Shown piece by piece: positions 53,574 through 62,600 of a DNA stretch of 64,000 nt. Numbering within the stretch: the stretch's first letter is position 1; each line of letters begins with the position of its first letter. The position numbers and the translations under genes were made by a program. Under the pieces are notes generated by a model that worked only from the letters and a program-made list of their open reading frames with translations, was not told the DNA's origin and searched no databases. Source of the DNA: Pirellulaceae bacterium (GTDB lineage Bacteria; Planctomycetota; Planctomycetia; Pirellulales; Pirellulaceae); NCBI GenBank assembly GCA_023382975.1, contig JAHDXO010000010.1, forward strand, positions 1 to 64,000. Reading direction: 5' to 3'.

Positions 53574-55026
53574 TTGCGCGGCGTTGCCTGCGGGCGTGGT
53601 GATCAATCTGAATGATTCCGAACGCGTGCGCGCCGGAGACCTGGGCGTTTTCAGCGCGAACTGGGTGCGCCACAGTCTGCAGGAAGACGGCTTTCGGTGC
53701 GGATTCTACTTGGCCGGCAAACCGCTTCCCGCCACCGTGCCGCACGCGTTGCTCCCGCCGATCCCGATCGAGTTGGACGACGAAGGCTTGAGCATTCTGC
53801 GACTCGAGCGAGAAGAGTTCTTCGACGAGCCGCTGGTCCTGCTCAACGCGCTGAAAGTCGCCTTGCGCATCGCGCAGTATCGCGAAGAGCCGATCGATGT
53901 CTATCTCTTGGGCTTTGACTTCACGACCGTCCGCGGCGCGTTGTCCAAGAAAGCAGGAGCCGACTTCTCCGGCGCCGCCGACAACGAGCGCGAGGCGATG
54001 ATCGCCGCAGCGGAGCGGGGTTTCCGCCAATTTGTCCATTTCTTTCAGGCAGGCGACCGGCTGCGATTGCACCATGTGGGCGTCAAGGACTACAGCGATC
54101 TTTCCCCCGCTTCTTTCAACCGCCGACTCTGCGGGATCGGGGCCGTCCGGGGCGCTCGTCCTATCGACTTGGCCAATCCGGACCGCGTTCTCGTGGTGGC
54201 CGAGTTGACCAACAACCATTTGGGCGACGTCGATCATCTGGTGGAGATGATCGAGCGAGCCAAAGAATCGGGCGCGGATCTGATCAAGGTGCAAAAGCGG
54301 GATGTGGACACGTTCTACACCGCCGAGCAACTCGCAAGCTTCTATTGGTCTCCCTTCGGAACGACGTTTGGCGACTACCGTCGAGGCGTCGAATTGAACG
54401 ACGACCAGTTGGATCTCCTGGACGAGACGTGCCGCCGGTGCGAGATCGAGTGGTTTTCGTCGGTGCTGGACTTCCCGTCGTTCGAGGCGATCCAGCGGTT
54501 TGAGCCTCGTCTGCTGAAAATCCCCTCGACCATTTCGAACGATCGCGAGTTCCACGCTCGGCTGGTGGAACGCTACCGGGGCGGCGTGGTTGTTTCCACG
54601 GGCTACACGCCGCAGGAATACGTCGACTACGTGCTCGATACGTTCGAGGACAACGAGGTGGTCTATTTGCTGCACTGCATTTCCGCCTACCCCGCACCGA
54701 GGCAAGCGTGCAATCTGGCGGTGGTCCGGTTCTATCATTCGCTGGGACGGCAACATCGGCAGATTCTACCGGGATATTCCAGCCACGACCTCGGCTCGCT
54801 CGGCTGCATGCTCGCTGTTGCCGGAGGTGCCAGGATGGTGGAGAAGCACGTCAAGCTGGGCGACACCGAATGGATTCACTTCGACAAAGTGGCGCTCGAT
54901 CTAGCGACGGACGAATTCGCGAAATTCGTCCACGATGTGCGCGTCGCCGAAGAAATGACCGGTTCCGAAATCAAGCGGGTATTGGACTGCGAACACCATA
55001 AATACCATGTAAGGAAGGCTGCATGA
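53473..55026 (+). CDS. Fusion: DUF115/GT29-like N-domain with NeuB-type nonulosonate synthase
   Basis: A 517-residue two-domain protein. The N-terminal ~200 residues contain RVFIIGKGPSLDVVD (residues 20-34), VVINLNDSERV and DVYLLGFDF, a nucleotide-sugar-transferase-like pattern seen in DUF115 and sialyltransferase-like folds. From residue ~237 a NeuB fold begins: VVAELTNNHLGDVDHLVEMI, GADLIKVQKRDVDTFYT, LLKIPSTISNDREF, VVVSTGYTP and LLHCISAYPAP. NeuB condenses a hexosamine sugar with phosphoenolpyruvate. The C-terminal SAF antifreeze-like lid of typical NeuB (about 70 residues) is absent; the protein ends about 30 residues after HFDKVALD. Start at 53473 overlaps the previous gene by 101 bases; GTG 53533 is an alternative. 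The stop overlaps the next start (ATGA). Confidence 0.85.
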   Translation: MQDNISHQLRSIASKSNSDRVFIIGKGPSLDVVDCAALPAGVVINLNDSERVRAGDLGVFSANWVRHSLQEDGFRCGFYLAGKPLPATVPHALLPPIPIELDDEGLSILRLEREEFFDEPLVLLNALKVALRIAQYREEPIDVYLLGFDFTTVRGALSKKAGADFSGAADNEREAMIAAAERGFRQFVHFFQAGDRLRLHHVGVKDYSDLSPASFNRRLCGIGAVRGARPIDLANPDRVLVVAELTNNHLGDVDHLVEMIERAKESGADLIKVQKRDVDTFYTAEQLASFYWSPFGTTFGDYRRGVELNDDQLDLLDETCRRCEIEWFSSVLDFPSFEAIQRFEPRLLKIPSTISNDREFHARLVERYRGGVVVSTGYTPQEYVDYVLDTFEDNEVVYLLHCISAYPAPRQACNLAVVRFYHSLGRQHRQILPGYSSHDLGSLGCMLAVAGGARMVEKHVKLGDTEWIHFDKVALDLATDEFAKFVHDVRVAEEMTGSEIKRVLDCEHHKYHVRKAA

Positions 55027-55784
55027 ACATCTATGCTATTGTTCCGGCCCGGGCGGGATCGAAAGGAATCAAACAGAAGAATATCCGTCCGCTGGCCGGA
55101 CGGCCGTTGATCGAGTACTCGATCGCCTATGCTCGCAAACTGCCCGTCGATCGAGTGATCTGCTCGACCGACAGCCAAGAGATCGCCGACATCGCGGTCC
55201 AGTGCGGGGCGGAAGTGCCTTTTCTGAGATCGGCCGAGGCGGCGGGCGATACGGCAATGGAAGAGCACATTCTGCAGGACTTCTACGAGAAGCTTCCGGC
55301 CGCGGGAATCGCGACGCCCGACCTGCTGGTTTGGTTGCGTCCGACGTTCGTCTTCCGTTCGCTGCCCGCCGGTTTGCGATGCATCGAGCGGATGGTCCGC
55401 ACGCCCGCGATGACCGCGTGCCGCACTGTCTGCGAATCGGAGAGCCGTTTGTATCGCCGTCAAGGTGACTGGCTGCTGCCGGACTTTCCCGATCATGGCG
55501 GCAAGTCCATGATCCGCCGTCAGGACGTTGGAACTCGCTTCAAGGTCTTCAGTCTGGACGTCTTTCGAGGCGGCAACTGCACTCCGTATTTTCTGGGCAA
55601 CAGTATCGGTTTCGAGGTGCTTCCCAAGATCTGCGGCATGGACATCGACGACGCAGCGGACTGGATGATCGTCGAGGCGTTGGTCAACTCGCAGGCGGAC
55701 GGCTTGCAGGAGTTTCTGCACGCGGCACCGTCCGGCGGCAAGCCTCGTCTGTGGACCGAAGCCTCCGCGACCAACGCCGCTTGA
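55023..55784 (+). CDS. neuA: CMP-nonulosonate (CMP-sialic acid) synthetase
   Basis: A 253-residue cytidylyltransferase. The nucleotide-binding motif IVPARAGSKGIKQKN lies at residues ~6-20, followed by IRPLAGRPLIEYSIAYA, ICSTDSQEIADIA and LVWLRPTFVFRS. These are NeuA family features, activating a nonulosonic acid with CTP. A strong AAGGAAGG site precedes the start and the ATG overlaps the stop of the NeuB fusion. It makes the donor for the sialyltransferase that follows. The native sugar (Neu5Ac, legionaminate or pseudaminate) is not decided by sequence. Confidence 0.9.
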   Translation: MNIYAIVPARAGSKGIKQKNIRPLAGRPLIEYSIAYARKLPVDRVICSTDSQEIADIAVQCGAEVPFLRSAEAAGDTAMEEHILQDFYEKLPAAGIATPDLLVWLRPTFVFRSLPAGLRCIERMVRTPAMTACRTVCESESRLYRRQGDWLLPDFPDHGGKSMIRRQDVGTRFKVFSLDVFRGGNCTPYFLGNSIGFEVLPKICGMDIDDAADWMIVEALVNSQADGLQEFLHAAPSGGKPRLWTEASATNAA

Positions 55785-55862
55785 CGAGGCCGGAAGTCAC
55801 TTCGAAAAGGCAAATGGACGCCGAGGCGGATCGAGACGTTTGCGAGAGGAGTAGAAGTCCCG

Positions 55863-56576
55863 ATGTTCAATCATTGGCGAGTGGCTTGGTACGACTGGTG
55901 CTGCAAACGCCGGTATCCCGACCTTTACGAAGATGCCTTGCAACACCGCCGGCTCGAGACCTTGCGCGACAAGTTGGGTGGTCCAAACGTCGCTATCGTT
56001 GGGAATGCCCAGTCGGTATTCGACGTGCCGGCGGGCGAGGAGATCGACCGCTGCGATGTGGTCATTCGCATCAATCGGGGCTTCGTCACTCGACCGGAAT
56101 GTCAGGGATCGCGAACCGACGTTCTCTGCTTGGCGACGGAGGTCGAGCAAGCTCGAATCGATGGCGACTTCGGATCGCCGGAAGTAATCCTGGTGACCCC
56201 GCGCCGCTGGACGGTTGGCCGAAAGATGCTCGCGTCCAGCGAGCGGCTGACCTGCTATCCGCTGGACGCCTGGACCGATCTGTCGCGGCAACTCGGCGAC
56301 CGCCGTCCTTCGGCCGGACTGATCGCGATCGACATCGCCTTGACTTTCTTTGGCGGCAAGACGGTCAAGCTGTTCGGATTTGATTGGAAGGCTACCAAGA
56401 CGTACTACTCTCGCAGACAACGCTACGGCCAACACGACTGGGCAGCAGAAAAGCAACTCATCGCGAATTGGGCAGCCGATGGGCGAGTTATCCTGCCTCC
56501 AAGGCTGACACCAGAAGAGATGGTGAAACGGGTACCCGATCGTTGTGAAACCCCGGTAGCGGGCATCATTCACTGA
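55863..56576 (+). CDS. GT29-like sialyltransferase
   Basis: A 237-residue glycosyltransferase whose order of motifs matches family GT29. Sialylmotif L is VAIVGNAQS (residues 43-51) followed by DVVIRINRGF; motif S is PSAGLIAIDIAL with LFGFDW (149-175); motif VS H-x4-E is H191-E196 (HDWAAE). GT29 enzymes transfer sialic acid from CMP-sialate in animals and rarely in bacteria. There is no N-terminal TM anchor. It follows the CMP-sialate synthetase by 78 bases with a GAGGAG site. I am fairly sure of the family; donor and acceptor are not known. Confidence 0.8.
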   Translation: MFNHWRVAWYDWCCKRRYPDLYEDALQHRRLETLRDKLGGPNVAIVGNAQSVFDVPAGEEIDRCDVVIRINRGFVTRPECQGSRTDVLCLATEVEQARIDGDFGSPEVILVTPRRWTVGRKMLASSERLTCYPLDAWTDLSRQLGDRRPSAGLIAIDIALTFFGGKTVKLFGFDWKATKTYYSRRQRYGQHDWAAEKQLIANWAADGRVILPPRLTPEEMVKRVPDRCETPVAGIIH

Positions 56577-56596
56577 ATTCTCACGAATTCGGCGCC
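56574..56596. repeat. Palindrome family A, single-arm copy
   Basis: TGAATTCTCACGAATTCGGC (56574-56593), matching the right arm of family A, overlaps the stop codon of the sialyltransferase gene. There is no second arm. It lies between convergent genes. Confidence 0.6.
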
Positions 56597-56620
56597 CCGC
56601 ATTCTTGCCTGGACGACGCA

Positions 56621-59600
56621 CTAGGCTGCTTCTGGTCTCTTTTTGTCAAACGCCAGAGTCATTGCGAGGACTGTGAGCAGGGCGAGTACGAGGGCGGCTT
56701 GCCAGAGCTGGAGTCGGAACTGGGAGCCGAATTGTAGATCAAGCTCCAGTGGTGCGTTCTGGGCGACTTGCACGCTGCGGCTGAAGGTGTAAACGGCGCC
56801 TTCTTCGGGCAGACTGATGATGATCGCCTGCGGCGCAGGTTCGGTGGTATGCTGATGCTGGACCAGGCGGGCCGCGATTTGTTGGAGCACGGCATTGTCT
56901 TCGGTGGTGTTGCCCCGCAACAGTTGGCTGAGTTGCTGGGGCCGAAAATTCAGTTGATCTTGCTGAAGCACCGGATTGTCGGCCGCCGCCTCGCGGAGTT
57001 GTTGGTTGTCGACCACCGCCGTGTCGTTTCGGCTGTTGTCAAGGTAGAGCCGCTGACGGCGAGTATTGAGGCCGACAATCGCCTGTTGTGTTTGCAGGTT
57101 TTCCAACTGCACCCGCGCGTCTTCATTCGAGGCGGCGTCCAACGCGTATTGGTTGGCGACGCTGTTCAGCGCCCAACGGGCTTTGGACTGTTCGCCGGCC
57201 TGGAGAAGCTGATTCGCTTGCTCCAGAAGCTGGGCGGCGTGCTGGGCCTGGACTTGCCGTTTGCCGCTAACGCTCGTCAGGTAGGCGTCGCGGTCATAGT
57301 CTTTCTGGTTCGTTTCCTGCACCAGTTCCAGATTGCCATCGTTGTCGGTCAACTCGAAACCCTTGGGAGTGACGACGTTCCATTGGACGTTTTCCAGGGG
57401 AACATTCAATTGAGGGCTGCTGAGTTTCAGCTTTGTCAAGCCATCGCCCGTGAGCGAATAGACGAAGCGAACTTTCGCCGTACGGTCGTCGATCCCCGGT
57501 AGAATGTAGAACTGCCAGGCATTTGCCTTCCCTTCCTGGCGGATCGAATGCACGCTCTCGCCGTTGACGAAGATGCTGAACAGCTCGCCGCCATCCGGCA
57601 GGCCGACGCTCAGACTGCTCCGCTGAATGACTTCCATGGTCAGTTCGACCGCGGTCAATTGATCGCCCGTCGGCGACAGGACGGTGGTTAAGGAACCCGC
57701 GGCCACACGCAACTTGAGCGCATCGGCCAGCGAATGCCGTTTGGCGTGGACTTTGAGTGCCTTGTCCGGCGCGACGGCGCGCAGGGCAAGCGACGGTGCG
57801 GTGCGGTTGCCGGCCTCGCGGAGCGTTTGGGGGACGGTGTTCCAGTCGGCCCGCTGCCAGCCCTGCGACAGGGGGTCGTGCTCCAGCTCGAGTCGCCCGC
57901 CGGCGCGGACACCGAAGAAGTACGAAAGCTGCCGGGCCTCGGGGAATGCAGCCGGGCTCAGGATCTCATCTTCGTTTTCCCGTTCCCCTCGCCGTTCGTA
58001 TTCGATGCGGAAGTCGATTCGGCCGACCACGCGTCGGGTGAACTGAATCTCCCAGGTGTTGGAATCCGGGGCCGTTCTGACCAGATCGCTGACGACGTCG
58101 CCGCTGGCCCGCAGCGTCTTGATTTCGTCTTCGTTGGTGATCGGGAGGATGATCGGCAGCTTGCGGATCGAAGCGTTTTGTACAAGGAAACTGGCAATCA
58201 AAGCGGACCGGGTCTGGCCTTCGCGCAAGGTGACTTCGTGCAGCACCTGCCCGGTCACCCACGGATCGAGTTTTTCAATCCCCAGCACCAGCTTCCAGTC
58301 ACGCTGCAACAGACGGAAAGCCAACGCGCCCTGGGCCTCGCCGCCCATGGATCGCGGATCGGCCTCGGAGGCGTTGTGCCGCGACACGGTCCGCAGCCGG
58401 ATGCCGGTGGTCGGTCTCACGACCAACAAGCCGTTTTGTCGAGTCGCTTCGTTCAACTCGAAACGCGGTATCTCCCAATCGGCGACGTCGCTCGGCGATG
58501 CGCCGGACAGTACGAGCGAGAAGGTCTGCTCGCCGATGGTCTTGCCGTTCAGGTGCAGGATAATCTGCCGCTGGTCGCCTTCGCTCAACTCGGCCCAGTG
58601 ACGCAGCGCCGGGCCCGTAAGCGACTCGACCTCCAGCCCGTCAGGCAAGGAGAAGCTCAATTGAAACAAGCCGGCCCGCGTAATTTCCGCGGCGAAATTG
58701 ACGGCCAACACGACTCTTTCGTCCCCCAGCGACAGCACCTGCTTGCTGACGACGCGGACCTCTGGTTCGACGGGCGTAACGCGCAAGGCCAATTCCCCGC
58801 CCTCGGCGCCGTAGCGATAGACGCGATGCAAGACCGCTTGCTGGTCGGCGATCAGCCCGGCGTCGAAGTCTCCCAAGTTGACGGTCGACATGTCTTTCGA
58901 TTCCAGCGTCTCGGGCTGGGCGTCCGGGCCGAAGGCGACCGCGACCAGACCGACTTCGCCATTCGCGGCGGCGACCGTCAGCGGAGCCAAATTGACATCC
59001 GCAGGCAGCGGATCGAGGCTGCGTTGCGTGTCGATCAAGATATCGAAAGCCTGCGACTGAGGCGGCTCGATCTCCAGTTTCAAACCGCCGCTATCGGCGT
59101 CGAACTGCCAAGAACCAACCGGCCCGCTCACGTCGCTGACGGTCAGGCCTTGGGGAACCAGCACGTTCAATTCCGATACCTGGCCCTGCGAGGTGCGGAG
59201 GTGCAGACGATGACGACCGTCGACGACGCCGGGACCGGGTAGATAGAGGTTCGAACCTTCGACGAAGAACTGCGTCTCCTCCATCGAAACGTCGCGGGCT
59301 TTGGGTCTCAGCACCAGAGTTGCCTTTTCGGGCCCCAGCAAGACTCTTACCTGGGTCGTCTCGCCGGCTGCTTCCACCGATTCAATGCGAACGGCGGTGG
59401 GGCTGTGGACTTCCCAGCCGGATTCGTCGTAACGGACATCGATTTCCTGCACGGCGGCAGCCCCGGTCAGCACAGGGACACCTTCGATCGGCTTGAGCGT
59501 TTCCAGCCGATACTCGAACGTGACTTGGTACTTGACGGCCGCCGCCGGTTCGGGAGCTTCCGCCGGTGCGTTCGGTGGATTGGTGACCGGGATACTGATG

Positions 59601-62600
59601 ATGTACGCCAAGCCCTCGCCGGGGATCTCTCGCTTGGTGAGCCGCAATCCCGCGCCTTCGAACTGCGTTAGCACGGCCGGCGCTCGGAGCAGCAAAAACC
59701 GGTCGCCCGGTTGCCCGGACAGTTCGATCGTGCCGCTTGCGTTCAGACGAGATTCCTGATGGGCGATCTGCCACTGCTGCTTGGTGGAGTCGGCTGCTTC
59801 AAAACCTGCCGGAACGGTCGCCGAGCATGGTCGCGAGTGGGACGAGAGCAGCAGCGCGAGCAGAATCACCGTCGCCGCGGCCGGGGCGCCGGAACTGCTT
59901 GGGGCCGCTTCTCTTCTCGCCCTTCGTCGTGCAGCGCGTGCGCCGAACCAGTCACCAATACTTCGCATCCAGTTCCAAGCGGAGGGGACAAATAGCAGGA
60001 ACAAGATCGCCAGAGCAAGCAGGGCATAAAACCACGGAGCGGCATCGCCCTGGAAAAGCACTCCCAGGGCAATCGAGAGCATACCGCCGAACCGGATGAG
60101 CGATTTGAACCACGGAGTGGACAAGGCAAATGACCAAGCGACCGCGGCGATGCCGCCCAGGAAGGCACCCAGGCCGCGCCAGGAGAGATAGGTCTGCCAC
60201 CGCGGCACGCTCTCCACCTGGAGTTCTACAGCTTCTCCGGCGGAAATAACCGGTAGGCTTAATTGCAGGGGCGTTTGCGCTTCAATCTCGTCCCAAGCCA
60301 TTTGTGCCGTTGCAATGGTCGCGCTGATGGCAGCCGCCAGACTGAGCAGCCCCAGAAGACGAAAGAACCCCTTCTTGCCGCGTGCCCAGAATCCGAGGCC
60401 GGTACACAGACCGATCGCCAACAGCGAGACGATCCCTCGTTTCGCCACCCAATCAAATCCGGATGGCCGCAGCACGGGCACGGGGGGAGTGACCGTGCCG
60501 CCACTTGGCAGCAGAACGTGTTTCTCATCTCCAAGGATCGTCCATTGTGTTTTCAGCACCGGGGCAAAGACGACCGGCAAGGCGAGCTGCGGACTGGCCC
60601 CGACGACGGCCGGCTTGCCCAATCGCAGACTTACCTCGACCGGGATATTGGGATCCGTGCCGCCAGGCAACGGGATGATGGTCGCGTCTTCCGCTTGCCG
60701 TGCAGTGACGGTCCGGCCGTTCACGGCAACCTCCCAAAGGCGTACGGGGTCGCCGGGCAGCTTGATTCGGAGCGTGCCTTGACCGCGGGATTTCACGTAG
60801 TAGAGCACGTCGGTGACCAGTTCGCCGTCCGGAGACACGCGGCTGTTGGCTTCTGAGAATTCAACCACCTGCGTCACCGTCGTGCCCGGTTGAAACCAGT
60901 CCACTTTCAGATCGAGATTGAACGGACGCTCGGTGTACTGCCAGGTTCCCAAAGGCGGCGCCGTGCTGAGCAGGCGGAACTCGGCGGGTAACTCCAGCGG
61001 ATCGAGAATCAGCATGTTCTCCGAGATCGATACCGTGCTGATTTCGACCTGCATCGGGCTGACCACCTGGAGGTAACCTCGCTGGCCCTGCACGCCGATG
61101 GGGGCGATCAAACCGGCCTGGAACGTACCGTTATCCTGAGCGGGCTTTTCTTCGAATGTCACCAGCAGGGTGTAAGGGCCCATCACCGGCTGATGAAGAG
61201 AAACGATCAGTGTATCGCCCTCTCTGCGCCAAGTACGGATATCCTGGCCATCGACGATCACATTGCCCAAACTCTCGGGGACATTGATGTTCCATTCCGA
61301 GACCGGCGCCCCGGTGACGAAGTAATTGATCAGTGCGCTGCCGTAGACCGTCTCTTGGCTCAGAGAATACAGGTGAAACACATCGGATTGCACGCTTTGG
61401 TCAAGCCGTTCGATGTGCATCGTGGCCGACCAGCCTGGTTCACGGATGCGAAAAGCCTGTTGGAGGTTGGCTGTGGGCTTGGGAAAGTAGGACAGCGGCT
61501 TCTCTACCAGTAAGTCTGTCTCTCCCACGGCAATCCGAAAGCCAGGCGCGCCGATGATGCCGATATCGCCACGCACCGCCTTGGCGCCCGTAGATTCGAT
61601 GCGGGGTAGAATCCAATCGGCTTCGGCCGCCGCTTCGCTCTTCTCCAGATGCAAGACGACAAGCTGGCGCCCCGCAACGTCCTGACCGAAGATCACCTTC
61701 AAATTGCGGCGACCATCGGCGACTTCCGAAGCCGCGATGTAATCCGCCACGCTTGTGCCCGTGACCGAGACGACGGAATAGTCGGCAGGAATGCCGAAAC
61801 TCCACTCGCGGATCGGCGCTTCGCGGACGTCCAGTTCAATATCCGCCAGGATCACGCGATCCGTTTCGGTCAGTTGATACAGTACCAGTTCCGAAACATT
61901 GACCTCGGGCTGGATGCGATCGGCCGCGACTGCGAAAGCGTAGTCGGCGGCGGGGAAGCGATAAACGAAGATCTGCCGCGCTTCGATTGCGTTGCCGGGG
62001 AATTGTTCGGGGGCCAATTGGCTCAATCCGCTCAGACCGGCTGGCTGGAGTCGTACGGAACCCAAATTGGAAAGCCGCAGATAGCCCGAATGTCGAATTG
62101 CACCGACAGGATTCAATCGCAAGCCTTCGACTCGCACGGGAAACGCATCCAACGGCGTCTGGCTGCGGACGTTGATTTGACTTGCGTCGGCAATCGGCTG
62201 GCTTAGGGTTACCTCCAACTGGCGATTCTCTCCCTCGCCGCTGACTTTCCAGGCGACGATGTTGCTACCCTGGACGTCGAGGATTTCTCCGGGGCCGTGC
62301 AGCAGCATGCTGAGCGATTTCAGTTCGCCTTGGAGAACTTGGAAGTCGATCCGATGATCCTGACGCAGCAGGCCTGCGCCAACGCTGGCCTCGATGTGGC
62401 CAGTGGTTGTGAAGAAGAGTTTTCCCTCGCCCGCTTTGCGCGCCGTTTTCCACTGCAGTCGGGCACGGCCGGTGGCCGGCAAGAATCCCAACCATGCGTC
62501 AGCGTTTCGCAGCGGCACGACCGCTTCCTGATCCCGATGGAACTCCAGGTCTGCATCGAGTCCGTTCAGCGTCAAGGGAACAACGGCGCCGGCCGCAACG

